In this document: positions 25,487 to 34,870 of the stretch, in pieces
Position numbering within the stretch: position 1 is the stretch's first letter
Layout of the letters: every line of letters begins with the position of its first letter
Source of the DNA: a bacterium
GTDB taxonomy: Bacteria > Cyanobacteriota > Vampirovibrionia > Obscuribacterales > Obscuribacteraceae
Assembly (NCBI GenBank): GCA_018062085.1
Contig: JAGOSY010000012.1
Coordinates: 97,259-161,258 of the forward strand
Reading direction: 5' to 3'
DNA length: 64,000 bases
Position numbers and translations under genes: made by a program
The notes under the pieces: model-generated
Seen by the model: the letters and a program-made list of their open reading frames with translations, nothing else
The model's database searches: none
Told to the model about the DNA's origin: nothing

Positions 25487-25572
25487 GGAGTAGACCTGGC
25501 TGGATGAAGACACCGCCTTGAAAGCGGCTGCCCCGTAAGGGGTTGGGGGTTCGAGTCCCTCCTGCTCCGCCA
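25487..25572 (+). tRNA. tRNA-Ser (anticodon UGA)
   Basis: An 86-nt class II tRNA with encoded CCA. The acceptor stem GGAGTAG pairs with CTGCTCC (one G-U). The anticodon loop CTTGAAA lies in CCGCC/GGCGG-type stems and gives UGA, which reads UCN serine codons. The long variable arm (GCCCCGTAAGGGGT) and the T arm GGGGGTTCGAGTCCC are typical of tRNA-Ser. Confidence 0.95.
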
Positions 25573-25606
25573 TCTTTTACCCTGTTCTTAGCTTCAAAAG
25601 CGAGAA

Positions 25607-26896
25607 ATGCAAATCTGGGTAGCCATCTCGAATAACGACCTGACTTCGCTTGACCATAAAGAAGTGTTGTTGGAGGGCGTCTCTCTTTCAGAAAAAGAAG
25701 GAAGAGTACGAGGGGCTAGTCGCCTGCGCTTTAACCTTGAGAACAATCAACTGCGTGTTACCCTGCCTAGCCAAGCGGCGCAAAAGCTGGTTGGCAATCA
25801 AATTGTTATTGTGGCCAAGGGTCCAATTACAGTAGCTTCGATTAAACGGGCTGGCGGCAAGGGAGAGCATCCAAGTTATCTTGGAGAGATCAGAGTAGCT
25901 AATCTAGGAGGGAAGCTCCGGGTTTCGTTGCGGGTTAGCCTTGATCAATATCTCAGGGGGGTTCTCACCTCTGAAATGCCAGCAAGCTATCATTTTGAAG
26001 CTCTTAAGTGTCAGGCTCTGGCTGCTCGTACCTATGCCCTTAAGCCGCGTTTGCCTCACGATAGAGATAATGCCAACGTTTGTGATTCTTACATGTGCTG
26101 CCAATATTTTGCAGGTCTAGGAGAGATTGACGAGCGCATTGAACGGGCTGTTGTCTCAACTGCTGGTCAAGTTCTTACCTTTAAAGGTAAGCCAATTCTA
26201 GCTCTTTTTAGTTCTAACGCTGGTGGTCATACTGAAAATTACGAGAATTGTTTCTCTGACCCGCTCACCAATGAGTTTCCGCCTCAACCATTGCCCTATT
26301 TGGCTGGTAGGGCAGAGGGGAAATATACTGTAGAGGCTGGTACAGAAGAGTTTCTGCGTTATTTATATCAAGCCGCGGCCCTTAAGCATGATACCCAAAT
26401 TTCGATGGATAGCTGGACGCCGAAGTTTCATTGGCGAGTGAGGCTTTCTGCTGATGCCCTTGAGTCTCAGATGCACCATGTTGTGGAGAAACTGGCAGCG
26501 GCCGCCGACACTGCACCATTTGTGATACCACCAAAGTCAGGTAAGTTCGGCCACATTGAGCACGTGGAAATACTTAAACGTGGGGTTTCTGGTGTGGCAA
26601 TCGCCATGCGAATTAGAACCAGCACCGGTGATTGGCAGATCAAAAAGGAGTTAGTAATTCGCAAGGCTTTTGCTAATAGTGAAATTAAACTTGCTCGTCT
26701 TAATAGCGCCCGCATTTTCTTCTCTCATGAGTCTGATGATCTTAAGCTACTCAAGAATCTCACAGTCTATGGTCTAGGCTTTGGTCATGGTGTGGGTTTG
26801 CAGCAGACTGGCGCTCAAGGATTTGCTAAAGCTGGATACGATTATAAAAAGATCCTGGGACATTACTTCCCAGGATCTAATATCGAAGTTTTGTAG
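25607..26896 (+). CDS. SpoIID/LytB-domain protein (peptidoglycan lytic type)
   Basis: The SpoIID domain cuts stripped glycan strands of peptidoglycan. The 429-residue protein shows the core motifs SLDQYLRGVLTSEMPASYHFEALKCQALAARTYAL (split here by residue about 118-150), LALFSSNAGGHTENYENCF and the C-terminal GLGFGHGVGLQQTGAQGFAKAGYDYKKIL (about 390-420). The Glu of SEMP is the catalytic acid of the family. No signal peptide is evident at the N-terminus, so export is unclear. SpoIID-like proteins occur in Cyanobacteria as well as spore formers. It lies 34 bp after the tRNA. Confidence 0.88.
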   Translation: MQIWVAISNNDLTSLDHKEVLLEGVSLSEKEGRVRGASRLRFNLENNQLRVTLPSQAAQKLVGNQIVIVAKGPITVASIKRAGGKGEHPSYLGEIRVANLGGKLRVSLRVSLDQYLRGVLTSEMPASYHFEALKCQALAARTYALKPRLPHDRDNANVCDSYMCCQYFAGLGEIDERIERAVVSTAGQVLTFKGKPILALFSSNAGGHTENYENCFSDPLTNEFPPQPLPYLAGRAEGKYTVEAGTEEFLRYLYQAAALKHDTQISMDSWTPKFHWRVRLSADALESQMHHVVEKLAAAADTAPFVIPPKSGKFGHIEHVEILKRGVSGVAIAMRIRTSTGDWQIKKELVIRKAFANSEIKLARLNSARIFFSHESDDLKLLKNLTVYGLGFGHGVGLQQTGAQGFAKAGYDYKKILGHYFPGSNIEVL

Positions 26897-26905
26897 AGCC
26901 TTTGC

Positions 26906-29542
26906 TTATAGACCTGAATCGCTTTCAGGTACTTCAACTTTGACTTTGTCGCCGGAGAGTTTAACTAAGAAAATTAGCTCAGGCTTCTTGATGTGGGGCA
27001 CATCTTTGAACGGTGCAGCGGCGCTAACCGCCCGTTGCAGAGCGCTAGAAATTTTCTCATGTTCTTCTTCTTCTAGTGCCTGTTTCTCTAAACGTTTGAC
27101 GTTGCCGTCAGAATCTACTCCAACAGTAAGTCTAATTTTCCATTTCTTGCGCTTCGACTTTTCTTTCTTCATCTCTTCTTGAGCGAAGTCAGGCAGCACA
27201 AGCTTTTCTTTGATGGCTTCTTTGACTTTGGCATAAAAGGCCTTCAATTCGACGTCGCTTGCTTCTTTACTGTTTTCGTCGTCAATATCAGGATCATCAT
27301 CAGGCTCGGAATTTTTGTTGTTTGCCTGCTGGGTGCGCTCAGAAGCTAGTTGGTCAATAATGTTAACCGCCCCTTTGGCATCATAAGATTGGTTGCCGGT
27401 ATCGTCCTTGAGAGATTGACCGATAACTAAGAAAGACTTTCCTGCAATGATAGATGGGAAAGATGCCACTAAAACGGACTTGCTTTTGTCATCTTTTGCC
27501 TTGCCTTTGACAACCATCCAGCTCAGGGTGCCATCACCGAGAACTTGCTTGCCTTGGTCTACCACACAGTCTCTCATGTCTTCAATGACCATTTCGACAT
27601 AGGGCGGCTTGCCAATGAAGGCGCTGAGGTTGCTCACAGGAGAAAGATCAGCAAATTCGGTACAGATAATCTTTTGATTGGCCCGCTCTGAGTACACTCC
27701 AAATGAATCATTTGGTTTCGAGATTTCACTAGTGTCTTCATACCAGAACTCTGGGATAGCCAGCACTTTGAAGCCAGCAGACTTTACTGCTAAAGCCGTG
27801 GCTTTCTCAGCCGACGGATGTTGTTCCGGCATTACAGAAGTGGTGGTGCCAGGAGTTGGGGGAACTACTGCTGGGGGTTTGGGCATGCTCATTAATGTGA
27901 TCAAGAACAGCGGGAGCAGAACTGCACCAGCAATAATCAATTGCTTTTTGGTCAGACCAGTTTTCTTCTGCATCACTTTGACAGCTTTGCTGGCCTTACC
28001 TTTAACTGAAGTGGTGTCAATTTCTGCTGGTGGTGCGTCAATAATATGTCCACAACTAGAGCACGCTCCATAAGTCGCGTTGCTAGAGAAGCAGACCGGG
28101 CAGACGATGCGATCAACGTCTGGTGATGCAGCTGCTACAACTTCGGCGTCAAGTTTACTGCGCAAAGTACCCAGGCCACCTTCAGCATCTTCGGCTTCAG
28201 TGGATGTGCGCAGTTTCTTGCTGCTCATATCGAGCAAGGCACCCATCCACATAAATTGATAGCATTTCACTGGGGGAGCTGCTTGACCAGCTTTTACCGA
28301 TTGAGGACCGCTGTGTAAGCCGATTAATTTGTAGTCTTTGCAAACTAGGGCACCAGTAATGTCTGCTGGCACCACGATAGTGTGCAGCATATTTTTAGGT
28401 TGGGCGGCGCTGGCACTGCCGAAATAATTTCCTTGAAGCCAGATTGGTTTACCTGACAGAGGATCTAAATAAAAGCACTGCAAATTGTCCCAGTTATTGA
28501 CTTCAAAGTCAGTATGCGAGGTCAATGGTGGTCCAACGGTGCCGTTGCAATGGAAAGGCGTTTTGCGATTGATTTGCGAGCAAACACCGCGGTTAACTAA
28601 CTCACGTACTGCCACCAAAACAGTGTAGCTGTCTGAAGCGACTCGCTCTGCTAAGTTCTCAAGGGTAAGGAAGCCGTCCATTGCTTCCCATAAACGACCA
28701 GCCATCCAGCGAATTTCTTCCGATGAACTAGCCGGATCATAAGATTGCACTACTCTTTGATAACGGGCGTCTTTGCCACCCAGTTGAGCGTAAACACTGC
28801 TTAATTCATTGGCGCGCCGCATTCCTTCCCAGACTAGGCGGTCGGCTGGGGCACTGATTGGTACAGCATCTGGCCAAGGGAATTGGCCTTCTGGTTCAAA
28901 AGTGAAACCATGAGCGGGCTGCTTGATAACCAATTCGAAGAAAGCATATGCAGGCAAAAGTTCTGGCTGCCGGTAGTAGACCAAGGGAATAGTGCCTTCG
29001 GCAAGAAGCAGGCGGGCAACCGGAATATTGTGAGTATCGATTAGGGTGAGCAGACCTGAGCGCTTTTGCTCTAAGAGGGTATTGATGACTTGCAAAAATT
29101 CTTTGCCATGAATATTTCCGGATGACTCAACTCCATCTTTCTTGAATGGAATAGACATGGCTCTGGTCAGCTCAGCTACTTTTTCGGCCTGAAGCTCCGG
29201 CAGCATGCTGTCTACTACTAGGAGGGCCATATCGTTTGGTAAAACTGGCAGCATTTCGCCTGGATAGCCGTTTTGCTGCAAATACTGGCTGCGAGCTTGC
29301 ACTTTATCAAAATCATTGTGCAGAGACAGAGTCTTCACGCCCATTGTGATATCGGCGTGGGGGAAGTAAATGCTCAGGGCCCATGGGGCATCTGGGTAGT
29401 GGAAGACGTTACCGGCTGTGGTAACAAATCTACTTTTAGATATCAGAAATCCTTGGGCCAAGAATTTTGGTGGGCTTACTGTGCGATCATAGACAAAACC
29501 AATTGCATTGGCCATGTCCTGTTCCAGAATTTGAAAAGTCAT
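26906..29542 (-). CDS. Mosaic protein: trypsin-like fold, DUF4388, zinc ribbon, membrane segment, TonB-like C-terminus
   Basis: The 878-residue protein joins several modules. Residues about 10-120 look like a degenerate trypsin-like half (FVTTAGNVFHYPDA, NDMALLVVDS). About 140-190 resembles DUF4388/PATAN (SGNIHGKEFLQVINTLLEQ, RSGLLTLID). About 290-335 is helical and winged-helix-like (LTLENLAERVASDSYTV). A CPVC...CSSC zinc ribbon lies near 485, one membrane segment (LIIAGAVLLPLFLITLMSM) near 530-550, and the last about 110 residues resemble a TonB C-terminal fold (KWKIRLTVGVDSDGNVKRL). A cytosolic sensor half and an extracytoplasmic TonB-like half are inferred. No homologue of the whole arrangement is known to me. 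Confidence 0.65.
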   Translation of the reverse strand: MTFQILEQDMANAIGFVYDRTVSPPKFLAQGFLISKSRFVTTAGNVFHYPDAPWALSIYFPHADITMGVKTLSLHNDFDKVQARSQYLQQNGYPGEMLPVLPNDMALLVVDSMLPELQAEKVAELTRAMSIPFKKDGVESSGNIHGKEFLQVINTLLEQKRSGLLTLIDTHNIPVARLLLAEGTIPLVYYRQPELLPAYAFFELVIKQPAHGFTFEPEGQFPWPDAVPISAPADRLVWEGMRRANELSSVYAQLGGKDARYQRVVQSYDPASSSEEIRWMAGRLWEAMDGFLTLENLAERVASDSYTVLVAVRELVNRGVCSQINRKTPFHCNGTVGPPLTSHTDFEVNNWDNLQCFYLDPLSGKPIWLQGNYFGSASAAQPKNMLHTIVVPADITGALVCKDYKLIGLHSGPQSVKAGQAAPPVKCYQFMWMGALLDMSSKKLRTSTEAEDAEGGLGTLRSKLDAEVVAAASPDVDRIVCPVCFSSNATYGACSSCGHIIDAPPAEIDTTSVKGKASKAVKVMQKKTGLTKKQLIIAGAVLLPLFLITLMSMPKPPAVVPPTPGTTTSVMPEQHPSAEKATALAVKSAGFKVLAIPEFWYEDTSEISKPNDSFGVYSERANQKIICTEFADLSPVSNLSAFIGKPPYVEMVIEDMRDCVVDQGKQVLGDGTLSWMVVKGKAKDDKSKSVLVASFPSIIAGKSFLVIGQSLKDDTGNQSYDAKGAVNIIDQLASERTQQANNKNSEPDDDPDIDDENSKEASDVELKAFYAKVKEAIKEKLVLPDFAQEEMKKEKSKRKKWKIRLTVGVDSDGNVKRLEKQALEEEEHEKISSALQRAVSAAAPFKDVPHIKKPELIFLVKLSGDKVKVEVPESDSGL

Positions 29543-29655
29543 AGGTATAGCTCGTTAGTAACCGTCCCTCAAAGTCGTTTATACCACAGACCAGCGCCAC
29601 CTTTTACTGCTCATCGGTCTGATATCACAGGTTGTCTCATCTTGAAATGTCGATG

Positions 29656-29973
29656 TTAATCTGTTTGGCTGAGCAATTTGGCCTGAACTGTTCGAGTAGC
29701 GGCAGCTAAGCAGAAGCGGCAAGGTTTGTAGCCTTGAGCCAAAGCTTGTTTCTTTGTATTGAACTTGATTTTCCTGAACCGGGCCATAACTAGGCTATAG
29801 GGGCAATTAGGTTGGTGAAATTTGCGCGAATTCAAATTGCCTTCATATTTATAGGTCGCCGAGTTTGAGCCATAGGTTTCGTTTGCTAGCGTTGGACTTA
29901 AATTTGACAGTATTACAGGAGTCGAAACTAGGGCTATTGCTGGCCAAAGGGTGGCAATTTTAGAGATTTTCAT
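29656..29973 (-). CDS. Secreted small protein with Ada-like metal-binding domain
   Basis: The 105-residue product has a signal peptide (ATLWPAIALVSTPVILS... LANE). A compact domain follows, YKYEGNLNSRKFHQPNCPYS then FNTKKQALAQGYKPCRFC. The pattern N-x-x-S-x-K-F-H-x-x-x-C ... G-Y-x-P-C-x-x-C is the zinc-binding domain of Ada and of many secreted nuclease-like proteins, where it is structural. No catalytic domain is present. The gene faces away from pncB. Confidence 0.75.
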   Translation of the reverse strand: MKISKIATLWPAIALVSTPVILSNLSPTLANETYGSNSATYKYEGNLNSRKFHQPNCPYSLVMARFRKIKFNTKKQALAQGYKPCRFCLAAATRTVQAKLLSQTD

Positions 29974-30056
29974 TAGTTAGCCTGCTGAAGGGGTAAACTT
30001 TGTCATTTATATGTAAAAACGTCTTGGCGCCAGTTTTAGTTCAAAAATAGGAAGCA

Positions 30057-31637
30057 TTGTCATTAATGGAAATTGAAAGTACCCCTCGGCAAAATGCTAT
30101 ATCTGGTGCGCCTAGTAATGTCTATCAACCAAGTCTTGCCACTTTGACTGATCTCTACCAGTTGACCATGGCCTATGGATACTTTGCTTCAGGAACCCTG
30201 AACAAAGAAGCTGTTTTTCACATGTCATTTCGCAAGAACCCGTTCGCTGGTGGTTTTGCTATTGCTGCTGGTTTAGAGGCCCTGGTCGATTTTGTCCAAA
30301 ATTTTCACTTCTCTCAAGCGGATCTGGAATATCTGGCCAGCCTTGTAGGCAGTGACCGGCTCCCTCTTTTTAGCTCTGAATTTCTCGCCTACCTGGGCGA
30401 TTTAAAACTTGCTGTGGATATTGATGCCGTTCAAGAAGGCGAGGTAGTTTTCGCTCACGAACCTCTAATTCGAGTGAAAGGTCCAATCATTCAATGCCAA
30501 TTGTTAGAAACGGCCCTGCTCAATTTAGTAAACTTCCAAACTTTGATTGCCACCAAGGCCGCAAGATTGAAGTTGGCAGCCCAAGGGGGGTCAATACTAG
30601 AGTTTGGGCTGCGTCGCGCCCAAGGCATCGATGGTGGTCTTTCTGCCAGTCGTGCTGCTTATTTAGGTGGCTGCGACGCTACTTCAAACGTACTGGCTGG
30701 AAGGCTCTACGGCATTCCTGTTAAGGGTACTCACGCCCATAGCTGGGTGATGTCTTATGAAAGCGAATTGACTGCCTTTCGTGAGTATGCCCGGATCATG
30801 CCGAACAATTGCATATTTTTGGTAGACACTTATGACACTCTGCAAGGAGTGGCTCATGCTATTGAAGCTGGGCTTGAGTTGCGGGCCCAGGGTCATGATT
30901 TAGCCGGAGTCAGGCTTGACTCTGGTGACTTGGCTTACCTCAGTACTGAAGCACGCAAAATGCTTGATGCTGCTGGCTTTCTTCAAGCAAAAATTGTTGC
31001 ATCCAATGATTTAGATGAGTTTTTGATTGCTTCTTTGATTGACCAGGGTGCAGCAATTGATGTCTGGGGAGTGGGCACTAAGCTCGTCACCGCTGGCGAT
31101 CAGTCGTCTCTCGGCGGTGTCTACAAATTGTCTTGTGTGCGCGATGATAGGCAACAAGATTGGCAGTATCGCCTCAAGCTCTCCGAGCAAGTAATCAAAA
31201 TATCTACCCCAGGTATCCATCAGGTTAGACGTTTTTACTTGAGTGGAGAGGACCACAGCGATGGCCGCCCAGGCGATAGGCGCTTCATTGCTGATATGAT
31301 TTTTGATTGCGAAAATAAGGGCATCTCAGAAAATCTCGAAGCGCCTGTGATTGTCGACCCGATTGATTTCACTCGAAGGAAGAGCATTCCACCCGAAGCC
31401 GTTTTTGAAGATTTGCTTGTGCCCATTTTTAGAGAAGGAAAGCTAATTTATAAGTTGCCCACTCTTGGTCAAGCAAGAGAACGGCGCCACGAGCGTCTGC
31501 AAGCTTTTCATCCATCAATAATGCGACTGCTCAATCCCCACCAGTATCCGGTCGGTCTAGAATCAGGCTTGCACAAAATGAAGCTCGACATAGTAATGAG
31601 AGAGCGGGGCTTCGCTGAGCCCAAGATAACTTTTTAG
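30057..31637 (+). CDS. pncB: Nicotinate phosphoribosyltransferase
   Basis: The enzyme makes nicotinate mononucleotide from nicotinate, PRPP and ATP in the NAD salvage route. The 526-residue protein shows ALTDLYQLTMAYGY-type sequence (TLTDLYQLTMAYGYFASG), SFRKNPFAGGFAIAAGLE, ILEFGLRRAQGIDGG, KGTHAHSWVMSY (catalytic His), VDTYDTLQGV, GVRLDSGDLAYLS, VASNDLDEFLI and WGVGTKLVTAGDQSSLGGVYKL (split). The TTG at 30057 has AGGAAG just upstream; an ATG at 30066 is also possible. Confidence 0.93.
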   Translation: MSLMEIESTPRQNAISGAPSNVYQPSLATLTDLYQLTMAYGYFASGTLNKEAVFHMSFRKNPFAGGFAIAAGLEALVDFVQNFHFSQADLEYLASLVGSDRLPLFSSEFLAYLGDLKLAVDIDAVQEGEVVFAHEPLIRVKGPIIQCQLLETALLNLVNFQTLIATKAARLKLAAQGGSILEFGLRRAQGIDGGLSASRAAYLGGCDATSNVLAGRLYGIPVKGTHAHSWVMSYESELTAFREYARIMPNNCIFLVDTYDTLQGVAHAIEAGLELRAQGHDLAGVRLDSGDLAYLSTEARKMLDAAGFLQAKIVASNDLDEFLIASLIDQGAAIDVWGVGTKLVTAGDQSSLGGVYKLSCVRDDRQQDWQYRLKLSEQVIKISTPGIHQVRRFYLSGEDHSDGRPGDRRFIADMIFDCENKGISENLEAPVIVDPIDFTRRKSIPPEAVFEDLLVPIFREGKLIYKLPTLGQARERRHERLQAFHPSIMRLLNPHQYPVGLESGLHKMKLDIVMRERGFAEPKITF

Positions 31638-31645
31638 TCTTTAGT

Positions 31646-32014
31646 TCAAGGCCGACGGGGGCGGCGGGAAGACAAACTGACTAGGTTGCTTTCTCGCGAG
31701 CGTAAGTTCGAGGCAGTGGCGCCTCCAGACATGCGCTTCTCGATTCCTTCCATCCACTTGCTCAATATTTCTAGGTGGCTGAGCCCCTTTTCGCCTAACT
31801 TTTCTTTGTGCGCTTTTAGTTGACGGTAATATTTCAATAATGCTGTGAAAAGGCGGAAGGATGCCTCGGTATCTGACTCACCGTAGCAGCTCAAGCCCAG
31901 CTCTGGCACTGATGCTACAAAACGGTTTTTGACTTTCCACAATTTTGCTGAAAGAAGGCCATCACTGAAGGGAAGAGGAACTTCTCTTACTTCCTGATTT
32001 TTTGTTAGCTTCAT
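31646..32014 (-). CDS. Small HicB-like-fold protein, unknown
   Basis: The 122-residue protein has RFVASVPELGLSCYGESDTE followed by ASFRLFTALLKYYRQL. This resembles the partially active RNase H-like fold of HicB antitoxins (substrate strand plus GxSPEEA-type helix). No HicA toxin gene is adjacent, and the C-terminus is Ser/Arg-rich (SRESNLVSLSSRRPRRP) rather than a DNA-binding domain. It closes the miaA transcription unit and converges on pncB. The function is unknown. Confidence 0.55.
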   Translation of the reverse strand: MKLTKNQEVREVPLPFSDGLLSAKLWKVKNRFVASVPELGLSCYGESDTEASFRLFTALLKYYRQLKAHKEKLGEKGLSHLEILSKWMEGIEKRMSGGATASNLRSRESNLVSLSSRRPRRP

Positions 32015-32105
32015 TCAAAAATGCCTATCCAAGAATAATCTTAGTATAGCTCTAATTGCGATGGCGTCTAGTCTTAGATATGTTGCTGCGATACTTTTTC
32101 TTGTA

Positions 32106-33035
32106 CTACAAGCTTTTAATTTTGGTAATGCACTGTTCGAAAATCGTTTTACTGTCTAGTTCATCAATGGCAAACCAGTTCATTTGCATGTTTGATCTGA
32201 ACCAAATTAGTTGCCGCCGAGCAAGCGCCACTGAGTGTTTGATCGTTTCTTCGCGGGCCTGCTCTAAGCTCAAACTACCATCAATATGTTGTATAAATTC
32301 AGCGTATGCCACTGTATTTGTCAGTGCTTGAGTGGCACCAAATTTAGTATAAATAGATTGCACTTCTGCCACTAAGCCATCTTGTAGTTGGCTGTCGATG
32401 CGCTCAATGATTCGCTCTTTTAAAAGCTCGCGACGGGTAGCTGTGAGGCCAATCCAGACGATATTGTAGGGCACGGGTTCACGACTGGCTGCCTGAGAAA
32501 AAGGCATTTCTAAAACTCTTGAAACTTCTATTGCTCTAATTAGTCTAAAGCGATCATTGACACCAATTTTTTCTGCAGAAAGAGGATCGAGCTGGCGCAA
32601 AATTTCACGTAAATGCTCAACGCCGTGTTCTTCGGCCACTTTTGCTAACTCGTCTCGAATCTCTTTCTGAGGTTCAACCTCTGGCATTTTAAGACCTTCA
32701 AGTAGAGCCCTTATATAAAAGCCAGTGCCGCCGCAAACCACTGGTATTTTTCCTGCCTCAGTCAGTTGACTGAGAATTTCTCCAGCTTCGCGCTTAAACT
32801 GAGAAGCTGTGTAAACCTGGTCAGGTTCAATAATATCAATCATATGGTGCGGCACTTGAGCTTGCTCGGCAGCGGTTGGTTTGGCTGTGCCGATATTCAT
32901 GTATTTGTAGATGGTTCTTGAGTCGCTGGCGACAATCTCGCCGTCTAGGGCTTTTGCTAACTCAATGGCCAGGCTGGTTTTGCCCGAGCAGGTCGGACCC
33001 ACCACAGCAATAACCAGCGGTAATTGAGGCTGCAT
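32106..33035 (-). CDS. miaA: tRNA dimethylallyltransferase
   Basis: MiaA prenylates A37 of tRNAs reading UNN codons. The 309-residue protein has the P-loop AVVGPTCSGKTSLAIELAKA (8-27), then IVASDSRTIYKYMNIGTAKP, VPHHMIDIIEPDQ, PVVCGGTGFYIRALLEG, LIRAIEV and the C-terminal QLIWFRSNMQMNWF. The tRNA-Ser(UGA) at 25.5 kb is a likely substrate class. It ends a minus-strand run with a Yip1-like gene and sppA. Confidence 0.95.
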   Translation of the reverse strand: MQPQLPLVIAVVGPTCSGKTSLAIELAKALDGEIVASDSRTIYKYMNIGTAKPTAAEQAQVPHHMIDIIEPDQVYTASQFKREAGEILSQLTEAGKIPVVCGGTGFYIRALLEGLKMPEVEPQKEIRDELAKVAEEHGVEHLREILRQLDPLSAEKIGVNDRFRLIRAIEVSRVLEMPFSQAASREPVPYNIVWIGLTATRRELLKERIIERIDSQLQDGLVAEVQSIYTKFGATQALTNTVAYAEFIQHIDGSLSLEQAREETIKHSVALARRQLIWFRSNMQMNWFAIDELDSKTIFEQCITKIKSL

Positions 33036-33039
33036 ATGT

Positions 33040-33825
33040 TTAGAAGGCAGCTAGCAGCTGTGAAATTAGGGAAATGCCGGCAAGCCCTATCCAGAAAATA
33101 TAGACCAGTGCTAACACTGGGGGAACTACCAGTAAAATCAATGCTAGCTTGATTGTTGAGGTTCGCAATGAAGTTTGAAAAGCAATCCATTGAAGGGCAA
33201 TAAACCAAAATGCCGGTATGGTCGCTAGCACAAAAAACAGAGGTGTATGTCGCAAGCAGGCAATGGGTGCAAAGAAGGCAAATGGCAGAAATGCCCAGCC
33301 TGTGGCAATAAAAGCATTACCGAAAGTAAGCCTGTGCCCTCTAAGCCAGATGCTCAAATAATAGAGAATACAAGATAAGGTTACCCAGTAACTGAGACCA
33401 GAGACTATGAAGAGTGAGCTGTTGAGGAGGCTGGCAGAGGCATTATCTGGTTTGATTTTAAGGAAAGCCGTAATAGACAGAGCTAGCACCACAAGCATTG
33501 CTGCTGAGCTAAAGTTAGCAAAATTAGTAGGAAAGCGGCTAGAGTCGCTCAAAATCATCATTGTCTGACGTGGGGCTACCAGTACGCCGTAAAAAATGTC
33601 TGCCCAGAGTGTGAAGCCATTTTTGTAGATGTCTCTACTTTTGCCTTCACTGGGTTCTTCGGCCGGTGCTGCCTCTACTAACGGATCGGCTTGAGAGCTT
33701 TCTCCGGCCTTAGGTGTTTGAATCAATACTTGTCTAAATGCCAGTTCTAGCTCACGGGGATTGCTCTCTGAAATGCGTTTGTCAGGAGAAATCGAATCTT
33801 CATTTAGTGAGCTGTCGTCTGTCAT
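33040..33825 (-). CDS. Yip1-domain-like membrane protein
   Basis: The protein has about 80 acidic/polar N-terminal residues. LWADIFYGVLVAPRQTMMIL follows, which resembles the amphipathic lead of the bacterial Yip1 family, and then about five membrane segments (AAMLVVLALSITAFL, SSLFIVSGLSYWVTLSCILY, AFIATGWAFLPFAFFAPIAC, FFVLATIPAFWFIALQWIAF, LALILLVVPPVLALVYIFWI). The function of bacterial Yip1 proteins is unknown. It lies 4 bp from miaA and 17 bp from sppA, so the three are probably co-transcribed. Confidence 0.65.
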   Translation of the reverse strand: MTDDSSLNEDSISPDKRISESNPRELELAFRQVLIQTPKAGESSQADPLVEAAPAEEPSEGKSRDIYKNGFTLWADIFYGVLVAPRQTMMILSDSSRFPTNFANFSSAAMLVVLALSITAFLKIKPDNASASLLNSSLFIVSGLSYWVTLSCILYYLSIWLRGHRLTFGNAFIATGWAFLPFAFFAPIACLRHTPLFFVLATIPAFWFIALQWIAFQTSLRTSTIKLALILLVVPPVLALVYIFWIGLAGISLISQLLAAF

Positions 33826-33842
33826 TGTGTTGCATATACCGA

Positions 33843-34844
33843 TTATTGCATTAGCCAGAGCGGTTGCTTGTTGAGCTCAGGGTTGAACTGGGATGGAATT
33901 AGTTTGTCGAGAGGCGACGCAGCTCCCGGTGGAGTAAGCTGAGTGCGGCCTTCCATCAAAGATGCTAGTATGCCGCTATCATCGTCTTCATCAACAGCTA
34001 AGTCGGCTTTCAACTTATAGCGCTCTTTTGTTATGGTCTGCAAAAGTGCTAGAGCATCACTGTACGAGCCGAGTTCATCGACGAGGCCGAGTTTTTGCGC
34101 TTGGCGGCCAGAATAAATGCGGCCATCGGCAATGGTTTTAACTTTCTCGATAGGAATTTTGCGGCCTTCGGCAATGGCCGTTGTGAACTGATCGTATGAG
34201 TCCATAATCAGAGCAAGCAAGATATCGTGCTCTTCTTTAGTCATTTTTTTGTACGGCGAGGCAATGTCTTTAAAAAGGCCAGACTTAATTACTTCTGGCT
34301 CGACGCCAACTTTATCAGCCAATGCTTTGAAGTTCATCAAATTGATAATCACACCGATTGAACCAGTTAGAGTGCCAGGATTAGCGACAATTTTGTCAGC
34401 AGCGCAAGAAATATAGTAACCACCCGATGCGGCGACGTCACCCATTGATACCACCACTGGTTTACCAGCAGCTTTTAGTTGCACCACAGCTTCGTGAATT
34501 TCTTGCGACATGGGCACTGTGCCACCAGGAGAGTTAACCCGGAGGAGCACTGCTTTTACTTTCTTTGATTTTAAAGCTTTGCGCAGCTCTTTGAGAGCAC
34601 CGCTTGATGAACCGGCCGATGAAGTAAAAATTGAATTGTCTGCTTTATCAATGATCATGCCTGATAGTCGCACCACCTGAATGTGGTCTTTGAAGCGCGT
34701 CATCAGGCTATCCGAGCTGACAGATGTGTCTTTGCTGCTGTCAGCATTTTGTCCGCCAGCGCTTTGAGTGAGAACTGCCGCAGGTACAGCCAGTACGCAG
34801 AGGGCTAGAACTAGCCAGACGAACCAACGTTGATTTATGCGCAT
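33843..34844 (-). CDS. sppA: Signal peptide peptidase SppA, short form
   Basis: SppA degrades leftover signal peptides in the membrane. The 333-residue protein has one N-terminal membrane anchor (RWFVWLVLALCVLAVPAAVL). The serine-protease core follows with VLLRVNSPGGTVPMSQEI, VVSMGDVAASGGYYISCAAD (catalytic Ser in ASGGYY), GTLTGSIGVI and the general-base Lys in IKSGLFKDIASPYKKMT. Length fits the single-domain bacterial form. Given the many secreted proteins coded here, a housekeeping role is likely. Confidence 0.93.
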   Translation of the reverse strand: MRINQRWFVWLVLALCVLAVPAAVLTQSAGGQNADSSKDTSVSSDSLMTRFKDHIQVVRLSGMIIDKADNSIFTSSAGSSSGALKELRKALKSKKVKAVLLRVNSPGGTVPMSQEIHEAVVQLKAAGKPVVVSMGDVAASGGYYISCAADKIVANPGTLTGSIGVIINLMNFKALADKVGVEPEVIKSGLFKDIASPYKKMTKEEHDILLALIMDSYDQFTTAIAEGRKIPIEKVKTIADGRIYSGRQAQKLGLVDELGSYSDALALLQTITKERYKLKADLAVDEDDDSGILASLMEGRTQLTPPGAASPLDKLIPSQFNPELNKQPLWLMQ

Positions 34845-34870
34845 CAGCTTATGTCACTCAATTTTTGAAT

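Noticed and set aside
26851..26877. Perfect 10-bp inverted repeat (GATCCTGGGA/TCCCAGGATC) at the end of the SpoIID gene
   Set aside because: It lies inside coding sequence 17 bp before the stop and has no T tract, so a terminator call is not supported; probably chance from the codons for KILGHYFPGS.
29588..29616. CAGACC/GGTCTG inverted repeat after the mosaic protein start
   Set aside because: The 6-bp stem with a 17-nt loop is too weak and has no T tract.
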